NCBI RefSeq assembly: GCF_000963705.1
Contig: NZ_LAJY01000565.1
Coordinates: 1-8,187, forward strand
Reading direction: 5' to 3'
Source of the DNA: Elstera litoralis
Lineage (GTDB): Bacteria > Pseudomonadota > Alphaproteobacteria > Elsterales > Elsteraceae
DNA: 8,187 bases
Positions 1-7,000 of the stretch are shown here, piece after piece (the stretch's first letter is position 1; each line of letters begins with the position of its first letter). The notes under the pieces are model-generated. The model did not search any database, was not told where the DNA came from, and saw only the letters and a list, made by a program, of their open reading frames with translations. A program made the position numbers and the translations under genes.

Positions 1-852
1 CGGCCATCAGAAAAGCGGGCCAGAAGACGGCATGGAAGCGCAGAATATCCTTGCCGACCATATGCAGCGCGGGCGGCCAGAAATCCTTATAAAGTGCCCC
101 GTTTTCATCGGGGTAACCGAGGGCGCTCAGGTAATTCGTGAGGGCGTCGAACCACACATACATGATGTGCTTGTCATCGCCCGGCACGGGCACGCCCCAG
201 GAAAAACTGGTGCGCGAGACCGATAGGTCTTGCAGGCCGCTTTTAACAAAGCTCAACACCTCATTGCGGCGCGAGCGCGGGGCGATGAAATCCGGGTTCG
301 CCTCATAGAAGTCCAGCAGCTTTTCGCCCCAATTGGACAGGCGGAAGAAGTAACTCGGCTCCGTCACCCACTCCACCTCGGCCCCAGTCGGGGCTTTCTT
401 GCCGGTGGGGGTTTCGATCAACTCGGATTCGGCGTAATAGGCCTCGTCGCGAATGGCGTACCAGCCTCGTAGGCGCCTAAATAGATTTCGCCCTTGTCCA
501 TCAAGCGCTTCCACAGCGCTTGGCAGGCGGCGTAATGGCGCGGCTCGGTGGTGCGGATGAAATCATCATTGGTGAAATTCATCCGGACGGCGAGATCGCG
601 GAAATTCTGAGAAACTTTATCGGTAAAGGCTTTCGGGTCGATCCCTGCCGCTGCCGCCGATTTTTCCACCTTCTGACCGTGCTCGTCGGTGCCAGTGAGG
701 AAATGCACATTTGTGCCGTCGAGGCGCAGGAAGCGGGCCAGCACATCGCAGGCGAGCGTCGTATAAGCATGACCGATATGGGGCTTATCGTTCACATAAT
801 AGATCGGCGTGGTCAGGTAATAGTGGGACAAAGCGGACTGCGGCGCGGTCAT
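1..852 (-). CDS. metG: Methionyl-tRNA synthetase, N-terminal part (runs off the window; one frameshift near 465)
   Basis: This enzyme charges tRNA-Met with methionine using ATP, in the cytoplasm. About 284 codons of the N-terminal catalytic domain are present; the KMSKS loop, anticodon-binding domain and stop lie beyond position 1. Visible signatures are the class I HIGH motif (residues 25-28, PHIGHAYT), TGTDEHGQK (53-61), and after frame repair SRRNEV, YVWFDALTNY and GKDILRFHAVFWPAFL. The connective-peptide knuckle reads GWYAIRDEAYYAESE and lacks the zinc-binding cysteines of many MetRS; as I recall, alphaproteobacterial enzymes share this. As written the frame breaks after residue 129 (GEIYLGAYE): one G is missing from the expected GAG-GGC, and restoring it keeps the frame open to the window edge. 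The ATG at 852 follows holB by 16 bases and has a strong GAAGGA ribosome-binding site. It is probably co-transcribed with holB and tmk. An essential gene, so a real knockout is unlikely. Confidence 0.95.
465..466 (-). other. metG: Probable one-base deletion in metG
   Basis: The minus strand reads GAG-GCT-GGT-ACG; the family expects Glu-Gly-Trp-Tyr, GAG-GGC-TGG-TAC. Adding one G to the run GG joins residue 129 to GWYAIRDEAYYAESE and keeps an open MetRS frame to position 1. Confidence 0.85.
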
Positions 853-858
853 CGAAAT

Positions 859-864
859 TCCTTC
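859..864 (-). promoter_or_regulatory. Ribosome-binding site of metG
   Basis: The minus strand reads GAAGGA here, six bases before the metG ATG at 852 and inside the 16-base gap after the holB stop. This is one of the two strongest Shine-Dalgarno matches in the window. It fixes the metG start and suggests that metG is initiated independently of holB termination. Confidence 0.7.
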
Positions 865-868
865 AGAA

Positions 869-1939
869 TTATAGTCGCTGGGTCAGAGGCAGAAGGGCCG
901 AGAGAACCGCCTGTTTGCGGTCGAGATTAAGCCCGTCTGTCTGCCGAAAAAGCTGAGCGTTTTTTTCCCACACCTCGATCAATCGATCAAGGCTTCCTGC
1001 CGCGCGCAATACCGCTTCTGCCGCCTGCGCTTCACCCGGTAAATCATTGGGAACGCTGCCTGTTCGGGCCGAATGGCGGATGACGCGCATCAGCCAAGCA
1101 TCGAATTGGTCAATAAAACTGCGATACTGCGCGTCCGCTGCCGCCTTGCCGAGCTTTTCGGCAAAGCCGTGCAGGGCGGCGGGATCGCCGTTGGGGGCGT
1201 GGCGCAGCAGGGCGAGGAGATCGGTGAGCACACTGCGGGTTTCGGGATCGGCGAGCGCCAAGGCGCGGCCTGGGGCACCCTCCGCGAGGGTGACGGCGAT
1301 AGGATCGAGCGGTTCGCCGTCGAGCACCGCCTCCGCTGCTATCCGCACTTCCTCCGGCGACAGCGGCGCGAACCGCAGCAGGCGGCAGCGCGAGCGGATC
1401 GTGGGAAGCAGGCGGCCCGGCGTATGGCTGACGAGAATCAACAGGGCGCGCTTTGGCGGCTCCTCCAGAATCTTCAGCAAGGCATTGGCGGCATTGGTAT
1501 TCATCTCATCGGCGCTATCGATGAGTACGATGCGCCAACCGCCCTGCGAGGCGGTGAGATGCAGGAACTGGCCGATCTCGCGCACTTGATCGACGCTGAT
1601 CGCCGATTTCATCTTGTCGCGCTTTTCGTCCATCTCGCGTTCGATGACGAGCAGATCGGGGTGCGAGCCGACAGCGATTTGGCGGACGGCGGGATGATCG
1701 GCATCGACCGCAAGACTGGTGACGGGGGCGCTATCGCCGAAGAGGCTGGAGCCGCTGTCCTGGCCACCGCCGGTCAGCAGAAACCGCGCCATGCGGTAGG
1801 CGAAACTGGCCTTTCCTACCCCCGGCGGGCCGGTCAGTAGCCACGCTTGCGGTACTCGGTCGCCGGACAGCGCCTCACTCACCAGCCGCTCATTGGCCGT
1901 ATGCCCAACCAGGGTGAGCGTTTCGCGCGGCGGGCGCAT
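869..1939 (-). CDS. holB: DNA polymerase III subunit delta' (clamp loader)
   Basis: Delta' is the stator subunit of the clamp loader that opens and loads the beta sliding clamp during replication. The 356-residue product is an AAA+ protein. It has a Walker A-like loop GPPGVGKA (37-44), a Walker B-like strand ending in IDSADEMN (140-147), the stretch NALLKILEEPP (152-162), and the SRC motif typical of clamp-loader subunits (RSRC, 182-185), followed by the helical C-terminal collar domain. The region between Walker A and the next strand (about 55-90) has no cysteines, so the zinc module of E. coli delta' is absent; the intact P-loop is also unlike E. coli delta'. The ATG at 1939 shares its A with the tmk stop (TGATG), which implies translational coupling. 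The frame is intact. DnaX (tau/gamma) is the main alternative, but the length and the tmk neighbour favour holB. Confidence 0.93.
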   Translation of the reverse strand: MRPPRETLTLVGHTANERLVSEALSGDRVPQAWLLTGPPGVGKASFAYRMARFLLTGGGQDSGSSLFGDSAPVTSLAVDADHPAVRQIAVGSHPDLLVIEREMDEKRDKMKSAISVDQVREIGQFLHLTASQGGWRIVLIDSADEMNTNAANALLKILEEPPKRALLILVSHTPGRLLPTIRSRCRLLRFAPLSPEEVRIAAEAVLDGEPLDPIAVTLAEGAPGRALALADPETRSVLTDLLALLRHAPNGDPAALHGFAEKLGKAAADAQYRSFIDQFDAWLMRVIRHSARTGSVPNDLPGEAQAAEAVLRAAGSLDRLIEVWEKNAQLFRQTDGLNLDRKQAVLSALLPLTQRL

Positions 1940-2586
1940 CAGGCGAGATCGGGGAAGTGGGCGCAGATGGCGGCGGCAATACGGGCGCTCACAGCCTCCG
2001 GCGTGCCGTCCGCATCGATTCGCCGAAACCGTGAGGGTTCAGCAGCGGCAAGCGCGGCAAAGCCCTCGGCAACGCGCCGATGGAACCCGAGATCGAGCCC
2101 TTCAAAACGCGCCTCCCCGCCCCGGCGCTGGGCGGCCCGGCGCAACCCCTCTTCCAACGGCAGATCGAGCCATAGGGTTAGGCTCGGCAGCAGCCCATCG
2201 GTTGCAATTTCCTGCAAGCTTCGCAGCATCGGTAACGGTTGGCCCCGGCCATAGCCTTGATAGGCCAGCGTCGAATCGGCGAAACGATCGCAGAGCACCC
2301 AAGCCCCGGATTCCAGGGCGGGAAGAATGGTTTTGCGAACGTGATCGCGGCGGGCAGCGGAGACCAGTAGGGCTTCGGTCGCCCCGTCCCAGCGGTCGGC
2401 GCCCCCGCTCACAAACAGCGCACGGATTTCCTCTGCCCCTGGCGAGCCGCCCGGCTCGCGGGTCGCGACCACTGTTTGCCCGTGCCCGCGCAACCAATCG
2501 GCAAGGCGGGCGATCTGAGTGGATTTACCGCCGCCCTCGCCGCCCTCGAAGCTAATGAAGCGTGCCATTTCATTGTGTTGGGGCAT
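1939..2586 (-). CDS. tmk: Thymidylate kinase (dTMP kinase)
   Basis: This cytoplasmic enzyme phosphorylates dTMP to dTDP with ATP, a required step in dTTP supply. The 215-residue frame has the P-loop FEGGEGGGKST (13-23), the substrate-binding REPGG (43-47), CDRFADSTLAYQGYGRG around the conserved DR pair (100-101), and an arginine-rich LID segment RRGGEARFE. Arginines in the LID and none in the P-loop are the arrangement of bacterial type II thymidylate kinases. The length is normal. Two starts are possible: the ATG at 2586, which sits three bases after the repaired stop of the upstream carboxypeptidase, and an ATG at 2568 that begins directly with MARFISFEGG, closer to typical N-termini. Neither has a strong ribosome-binding site, which fits initiation coupled to upstream termination. 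The stop overlaps the holB start by one base. Confidence 0.95.
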   Translation of the reverse strand: MPQHNEMARFISFEGGEGGGKSTQIARLADWLRGHGQTVVATREPGGSPGAEEIRALFVSGGADRWDGATEALLVSAARRDHVRKTILPALESGAWVLCDRFADSTLAYQGYGRGQPLPMLRSLQEIATDGLLPSLTLWLDLPLEEGLRRAAQRRGGEARFEGLDLGFHRRVAEGFAALAAAEPSRFRRIDADGTPEAVSARIAAAICAHFPDLA

Positions 2587-2589
2587 CGC

Positions 2590-3890
2590 CTATTGGGCCG
2601 ACCCCAGAACATAATGCCGCATCGCCGCGCGACCCGCCCGAACAGGCCGAGTTCCGGCACATCCGCTGCGGCCACGAGCGGAATTTCAATCGCATCGGTG
2701 CCGGGGGCCGTAACGACCAGCTTGCCGACTGGCTGACCTTTCAGTACGGGTGCTTCGACCGGCCCGTCGAATTTCGCCACCGCCACCATATCCTTGCGCA
2801 AGCGGCGCGGCAGGGTGACATAGGCCGAGTCTTTCACCGTTACGCTCACGCTGGGCTGCGTGCCGAGCCAGACGGGCACATCGGTCAGCGGGTCGCCGGG
2901 TTTGCCGACGAGGTACGAATCGAACTCGCGAAAACCCCATTCCATCAGGCGGGCGGTTTCTTGCGCGCGGTCCCGCAACGATTTCAAACCATTGACGACG
3001 AGAACCAACCGCCGCCCGTCGCGCACTGCCGAGCCGGTGAGCCCATAGCCCGCAATTTCGGTATGGCCCGTCTTCAGCCCATCGGCGCCCGGAAAATCAT
3101 AGAGCAGCGGATTGCGATTGCCCTGCTTGATATTATTGAAGGTGAACTCGCGCTGCGCATACATCGGGTAATATTCGGGGAAATTCCGAATGGTCGAGAG
3201 CGCCAGCACGGCCAAATCATGGGCCGTGGTCCAATGGTCGGGATCGGGCCAGCCGGAGGAGTTGCGAAAATGACTATCGGTCATGCCGATGGCTTTGGCG
3301 TGGCGGTTCATTTCTTCGGCGAAGGCTTCCTCGGTCCCGGAAATCCCCTCGGCAAGGGCCACACAGGCGTCATTCCCCGACGCGATGACCGCCCCGTGCA
3401 GCAGATCCTGAATGGTCACGCGCGAGCCAACGTCGATGAACATTTTCGAGCCGCCGGTTCGCCAGGCCTTCTCTGAAATCGTCAGCTCGTCGGTCATTTT
3501 CATGTCGCCCTTTTTGAGCTTCTCGAAAAACGATATGCGTGGTCAGCATCTTGGTCATCGACGAGGGATACATGCGCTGATCGGCGTTTTTATCCATCAG
3601 GATCGTGCCGGTATTGGCATCAATCAGCAGCGCGTGCGTGCCGGTGGTTTCTATGACCGGCCAACCCTTCGCATTCACTGTCGGCGCGGGCGGCGGCGGC
3701 GGTGTTTGGGTTGGGGGCTTCGCGGGTGCGGCTTTCGCGGCGGGTGCGGGTTTGGCCGCCGGGGGCTTGCCCCTTGCGTCTGCTGGGCCGCGACCGGCTG
3801 CGCCGCCAAGGTCAGCGCAATCAGCAGGGCGGATAGGCCGCCGAACACGCTGCCGGAGAGATTTTGCCGCGTGCCGAGGTTCTCGCGCAT
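2590..3890 (-). CDS. D-alanyl-D-alanine carboxypeptidase, S11/PBP5-like (three frameshifts as written)
   Basis: This periplasmic penicillin-binding protein removes the terminal D-Ala from peptidoglycan pentapeptides. Repaired, it is about 433 residues: a signal peptide (about 1-36, cleavage near PVAAQ), a Pro/Ala/Lys-rich linker (about 41-71), the S11 peptidase domain, a PBP5-type C-terminal domain (VWLGTQPSVSVTV onward) and a probable amphipathic anchor, LFGRVGAAMRHYVLGSAQ. Catalytic motifs are all present: SMTK (Ser111, Lys114), SGN (171-173) and KTG (273-275). As written it is split by three one-base changes: a missing G at 3770-3773, an extra T at 3526-3530 (minus-strand sense), and a missing G near 2631. 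Unrepaired, the last frame overruns tmk to 2409; repaired, it stops at 2590. The start has a strong GAAGGAG site after the rlpA stop. It is a dacA/dacC-type enzyme; I do not assign a letter. All motifs survive, so real inactivation is doubtful. Confidence 0.93.
2628..2635 (-). other. Probable one-base deletion near the end of the carboxypeptidase gene
   Basis: The frame reads LFGRV then ARRCGIMFWG and overruns tmk by about 180 bases. One added G after GTC gives LFGRVGAAMRHYVLGSAQ and a TAG at 2592-2590, three bases before the tmk ATG at 2586. The exact base is uncertain within several codons. Confidence 0.7.
3526..3530 (-). other. Probable one-base insertion in the carboxypeptidase gene
   Basis: The plus strand has five A here (five T in the coding sense). 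Removing one turns HIVFREAQKGRHE into HIVFEKLKKGDMKMTDEL, joining the frame with the SMTK motif to the frame with SGN and KTG. Confidence 0.85.
3770..3773 (-). other. Probable one-base deletion between signal peptide and catalytic domain of the carboxypeptidase
   Basis: The plus strand has four C here. Adding a fifth joins the signal-peptide frame (AAQQTQG) to GKPPAAKPAPAAK and the catalytic frame. As written, the signal-peptide frame continues as an Arg/Pro-rich tail, ending near 3675. Confidence 0.8.
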
Positions 3891-3900
3891 TGCCCCTTTA

Positions 3901-3907
3901 CTCCTTC
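3901..3907 (-). promoter_or_regulatory. Ribosome-binding site of the carboxypeptidase gene
   Basis: The minus strand reads GAAGGAG in the 19-base gap between the rlpA stop and the ATG at 3890, with ten bases of spacing. A second purine run, AAAGGGG, lies closer. The site supports 3890 as the true start. This matters because the first frameshift cuts the signal peptide off from the catalytic domain, and an automatic caller would otherwise start at the internal GTG at 3678. Confidence 0.65.
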
Positions 3908-3909
3908 AC

Positions 3910-4980
3910 TCATTCCACCACGAGGCGGGCATCGGGATAGCCGCCGCGATTGATAACATCGTCCAAGGTGCGGTCGCCATCGTCCACGCTGGCGAGCGGG
4001 CCGATGCGCACCCGTTGTAGTCTTTGGCCATTGGCGGCAACGATGGGCTGAATCACCACTTTGCCGAAGCTGGTGAGACGGTCGCTGAGAACCCGCGCGC
4101 CTGTTTCACTGGAGAGTGCCGCCACTTGAATAAACAATTGTGTCCGTTTCGGGGTCGTCGTCGCGCCGAGGCCGGTCGGATCGGGCGGCGGCGCAATGAT
4201 TGGCTGACTGCCGGTGATCGGGGCTTGGCCTGCGGCGGGCGCGGCACCGTTCGGCGTCGTGCTGGTTTTCACACCGTTCGGCGCATCCAACCGTTCGACC
4301 GCGACACTGCTGCGCGGAGCGGCACTGGCTTTCGGATCGGTTGGCGGCGGGGCCACGCGGGCGATCAAGGTGCCACTGCCCTTGCTGGCGGCATCGGGCG
4401 CGGTCCGGCCTTGGCTGCGTAAGGCATCGGCCATCTGGCGCGATTCCTCCGTGAGAACCTGCACGCGTACCCGCGCCGTCCCCGCTTGATCGAAGCCGAG
4501 CAATTGCGCGCCGCGCCGGGAAATATCGATGATCCGACCGCGCGCATAGGGGCCGCGATCATTCACCCGCAGCACGACGACCCGGCCATTGTCGAGATTG
4601 GTCACGCGCACGAAACTCGGCATCGGAAGCGTGCGGTGCGCCGCCGTCATTTCATTTTGATCGTAATCCTCACCATTGGCGGTGAGTTTGGCGTGAAACC
4701 CCGGACCGTACCAGGAGGCAACGCCGGTTTCATCATACGTGAAATCTTCGGACGGATAATAAGTGACGCCATTGATCTGATAGGGCGCGCCCACCTTATA
4801 AACGGCTTTTTCAGGTACTTGCGACGTTATCGCCCCCGTTTGAGGCGAGGTCGTGCTTGCCCCCGTGCTTGGCCCGCGCGCACCGCCACCGCAGGCCGCA
4901 AGCCCCGCCGCCATCAGGCCGACACAGCCGAATCGCAGCACACTCCGCAAGGGGGATAAGTTTACGTCCGTCACCATCAT
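3910..4980 (-). CDS. rlpA: RlpA-like septal ring lipoprotein / lytic transglycosylase with SPOR domain
   Basis: RlpA is an outer-membrane lipoprotein that acts on septal peptidoglycan; in Pseudomonas it is a lytic transglycosylase specific for glycans stripped of stem peptides. Numbered from an ATG at 5019, the product shows a lipobox ending GLAAC (Cys43), a short linker, and a double-psi beta-barrel (about 98-190: GVASWYGPGFH, AAHRTLP, VNDRGPYARGRIIDIS). A Pro/Ala-rich spacer follows (about 200-290), then a C-terminal SPOR domain (about 293-368: LFIQVAALSS, RVRIGPL) for binding denuded septal glycans. Glu117, His128 and Asp154 have the same 11- and 26-residue spacing as the Pseudomonas catalytic residues. 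I prefer the start at 4980 (GGATGG eight bases upstream; good signal-peptide n-region) over 4992 or 5019; all three lie at or overlap the mltB stop. The frame is intact. Confidence 0.92.
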   Translation of the reverse strand: MMVTDVNLSPLRSVLRFGCVGLMAAGLAACGGGARGPSTGASTTSPQTGAITSQVPEKAVYKVGAPYQINGVTYYPSEDFTYDETGVASWYGPGFHAKLTANGEDYDQNEMTAAHRTLPMPSFVRVTNLDNGRVVVLRVNDRGPYARGRIIDISRRGAQLLGFDQAGTARVRVQVLTEESRQMADALRSQGRTAPDAASKGSGTLIARVAPPPTDPKASAAPRSSVAVERLDAPNGVKTSTTPNGAAPAAGQAPITGSQPIIAPPPDPTGLGATTTPKRTQLFIQVAALSSETGARVLSDRLTSFGKVVIQPIVAANGQRLQRVRIGPLASVDDGDRTLDDVINRGGYPDARLVVE

Positions 4981-4984
4981 CCGC

Positions 4985-5974
4985 TTAACCATCCCCAATC
5001 CGATCTGCCAACAAGCCAACCGCTGTGGCGAAATAGGTCGATCTGTTCCAATCCATCAAGGTTCGAAAATTGTCATAGACCAAATACGATGGCCCCTCCG
5101 GCCCATCGGGCTGGATCAGCGAGGCGTCGAGCCCCGCAGGCCCCGTTAGCTTTGCTCCATCCAGGCGCGTGACGCCGAGGGCCGCCCAATCGCTCAAGGA
5201 CTTCCGGGTTTTCACGCCGATCTGGTCGCTCGGCACCGGCTGCGACGCCCGCACCTCCCGGCCCCAGCGCAGGTCCTGCCGCCAGCCAACGGTGGCCAGA
5301 TAATTGGCGATGGAGGCAAATACATCGCGCGGATTGCGCCAAATATCGCGCTTACCATCGCCATCGCCGTCTTTGGCATACTTAAGGTAACTCGATGGCA
5401 TGAACTGCGACTGGCCCATCGCCCCGGCCCAGGAGCCGCGCAATTGGCCGACCGTCGCCTCCCCCCGCTCGATAATCGTCAGCGCCGCCAGCAACTCACC
5501 CGCGAAAAACGCCTGCCGCCGCCCGTCATAGGCGAGGGTCGCCAGCGACGGGATGACGGCGAAACCGCCCTGCCCGCGCCCAAAATCGCTCTCAACCGCC
5601 CAAAGCGCCAGAATGAAAGCCGCCGGAACGCCACTCTCGGCCGAAACGGCCTGGAGCGCCGCCCGGTGCTGCACGGCGCGTTCCTTGGCCGCCTTCACCC
5701 GTGCATCGCTGACCACGCCTCGGCGATAGGTTTCGAAGCGGATGGTTTTTTCCGGCTGGCGCTGATCGAGTTCCAGCACGCGCGGAATCGGCGCGATCCC
5801 GGTCAACGCGGCATCGAGCGTGCGCGGGGAAATGCCCTTTTGCGCGGCATCGAGCCGAAACCCCGCCAGCCAGGCATCGAAGCTGGGCTTATCTTGCGCC
5901 GCAGCAGGCTGGGCGAGCAGCATGGCGGCGGCGAGCGCGGCCCCTCGGCTGATCTTAATCCCCATCGCTCGCAT
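4985..5974 (-). CDS. mltB: Lytic murein transglycosylase, MltB/SltB family (GH103)
   Basis: This enzyme cleaves the MurNAc-GlcNAc bond of peptidoglycan to form 1,6-anhydroMurNAc ends, in the periplasm. The 329-residue product begins with a signal peptide (hydrophobic core about 11-21, likely cut after AQPAAA, residue 26). No lipobox cysteine is visible, so it is probably soluble, unlike E. coli MltB. The catalytic glutamate is Glu128 in ALWAVESDFG. It is followed by the family signature GSWAGAMGQSQFMPSSYLKY, then DGDGDGKRDIW and SIANYLATVGW; FRTLMDWNRSTYFATAVGLL lies close to the C-terminus. Length and order match the MltB catalytic domain with no added peptidoglycan-binding module. The ATG at 5974 has GGGG seven bases upstream; an in-frame ATG at 5965 is the alternative. 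It is the first gene of the tight cluster, and its stop lies beside the rlpA start. The frame is intact. Confidence 0.94.
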   Translation of the reverse strand: MRAMGIKISRGAALAAAMLLAQPAAAQDKPSFDAWLAGFRLDAAQKGISPRTLDAALTGIAPIPRVLELDQRQPEKTIRFETYRRGVVSDARVKAAKERAVQHRAALQAVSAESGVPAAFILALWAVESDFGRGQGGFAVIPSLATLAYDGRRQAFFAGELLAALTIIERGEATVGQLRGSWAGAMGQSQFMPSSYLKYAKDGDGDGKRDIWRNPRDVFASIANYLATVGWRQDLRWGREVRASQPVPSDQIGVKTRKSLSDWAALGVTRLDGAKLTGPAGLDASLIQPDGPEGPSYLVYDNFRTLMDWNRSTYFATAVGLLADRIGDG

Positions 5975-6048
5975 TGCGGCGCCCCATCGTTGATCTTACG
6001 TCCGTTCTTCTCGCACAGGCACGCGTATGACGCAATCACGAGCGCTCA
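5975..6048 (-). promoter_or_regulatory. Short gap upstream of mltB; possible operon promoter
   Basis: This 74-base gap is the largest on the minus strand before the mltB-to-metG run, so a promoter for that run could lie here or in the end of ydcF. A TTGCGT hexamer about 60 bases before the ATG resembles a -35 box, but no good -10 box follows at 16-18 bases. I see no stem-loop with a T-run, so there is no evidence that ydcF transcription ends here. Read-through from ydcF is equally possible. Confidence 0.2.
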
Positions 6049-6843
6049 TTACGGGGCCGGAAAGAAGCTTTCCGTGCGCCCGAGTGCCCAGTAATACGTG
6101 AGCCCGATCCATTCCCGGCTCGCCCAATAGAAATTCTGTAAACCGCCGAGCAGATCGAAACTGATTTGGCTGTCCGGCGCGGCGCCAAAATCGACCGGAT
6201 AGGGCACCACCGGCCAGCCCTGTTGGCGGAAAATCCCCACGGCGCGCGGCATATGATAGGCGCTGGTCACCAACAGCCAAACCTCGCCGGGCTGCGGGGC
6301 GACCAGGGCACGGCTGTAGCGGGCATTCTCATCGGTATTGCGCGAATCGCGCTCGAACACCACGCGGGCGGGATCGAAGCCGACCATCGGCAAAAAACGG
6401 TCGCGGACCAAATCGGCCTCGCGCACGGCCCCCTCGCCATCGATATCGGCCGAACCGCCCGTCATCACCAGTTTTGCCGCCGGATAGCGCCGCCCGAGAT
6501 CGACCAAAGCCAAAAGCCGTTCGGCGGCATCGGTGACGACCAGCGTCGCAAACGCGCTGGAGCGGTGCGTATCGACCGCGCCCCCCAGAACAATCACGCC
6601 ATCGACTTTGGGCAGCTTAGCGAGATCGGGCTGCGGAAAGCGGTTTTCCAGCGCGGATAGAAGGTCGTTCGGCACCGGCGTTAGCGTGAGCATGCCGCAC
6701 AGCAGCACGAGGAGCGTCAGCGCTACCGCCCCTATCCGCCGCCAGCGCAGCAGCGCCGCCAGCGCCGCGATCAGCACCAGAATCCCGAGCAAATTGGCGG
6801 GATTGGCGATAATCCACAGGAGTTTCGAGACAAAGAAAGCCAT
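6049..6843 (-). CDS. YdcF/ElyC/SanA-family membrane protein (DUF218)
   Basis: Members of this family (E. coli ElyC, SanA, YdcF) are inner-membrane proteins with a DUF218 domain. ElyC is linked to peptidoglycan synthesis at low temperature and lipid-carrier use; the biochemical reaction is not firmly known to me. From the ATG at 6843 the product is 264 residues, with two membrane segments (about 12-33 and 37-55). The DUF218 domain follows: VDGVIVLGGAVD (80-91), LVMTGGS (125-131), the signature SRNTDENAR (167-175) and LVTSAYHMPRA (191-201). The two-helix N-terminus is like ElyC. The frame is open to 6966, but the extra residues are arginine-rich and unlike the family. An ATG at 6879 with AAAGG upstream is the main alternative. 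It lies 74 bases upstream of mltB on the same strand, which hints at a shared envelope role. Family assignment is solid; the substrate is unknown. Confidence 0.88.
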   Translation of the reverse strand: MAFFVSKLLWIIANPANLLGILVLIAALAALLRWRRIGAVALTLLVLLCGMLTLTPVPNDLLSALENRFPQPDLAKLPKVDGVIVLGGAVDTHRSSAFATLVVTDAAERLLALVDLGRRYPAAKLVMTGGSADIDGEGAVREADLVRDRFLPMVGFDPARVVFERDSRNTDENARYSRALVAPQPGEVWLLVTSAYHMPRAVGIFRQQGWPVVPYPVDFGAAPDSQISFDLLGGLQNFYWASREWIGLTYYWALGRTESFFPAP

Positions 6844-7000
6844 AGCGGGTTCCGGGGTCAACGGCGGTGACGCGACCATAGAGGCCTTTGCCCGCAGCGT
6901 CACGCGCTTCCCCGTCAGCCATCGCCTGCGTCTGTATGCTTGACCTATTCCCCCGCCGCGCGGCACTTTCAGGGTTTGCGCCTTTCAGGAATGGGACGAA
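6844..7000. promoter_or_regulatory. Divergent intergenic region between the ydcF gene and the diguanylate cyclase gene
   Basis: Both flanking genes start outward from this 157-base spacer, so each needs a promoter here. On the plus strand a TTGACC hexamer at 6940-6945 is a good -35 match, but the bases 17-18 downstream (around 6963-6969, CACTTT) are a poor -10. TATGCT at 6935-6940 could instead serve as a -10, without a clear -35 partner. For the plus-strand gene, AGGA (6987-6990) and GGGA (6993-6996) precede the ATG. I see no obvious palindromic operator. Confidence 0.3.

Noticed and set aside
1073..1840. 255-codon plus-strand open frame inside holB
   Set aside because: It is an antisense shadow of an intact, motif-bearing holB, with no domain-like sequence and no ribosome-binding site that I could see.
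2562..3476. 304-codon plus-strand open frame antisense to the carboxypeptidase gene
   Set aside because: It mirrors a GC-rich gene with known catalytic motifs on the other strand, has no recognisable domain, and has a His/Gly/Arg-rich composition typical of antisense shadows.
2409..3890. Carboxypeptidase as a true pseudogene
   Set aside because: All three catalytic motifs and the C-terminal domain are preserved across the breaks, with no stops or drift in the repaired frame. Sequence error explains it better.
5444..6094. 216-codon plus-strand open frame over mltB
   Set aside because: Arg/Pro-rich shadow of the mltB coding strand, with no family signature.
6844..7000. Small RNA or riboswitch in the divergent spacer
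   Set aside because: I found no stable stem-loop pattern, T-run terminator or recognisable riboswitch core. The length is ordinary for two divergent promoters.
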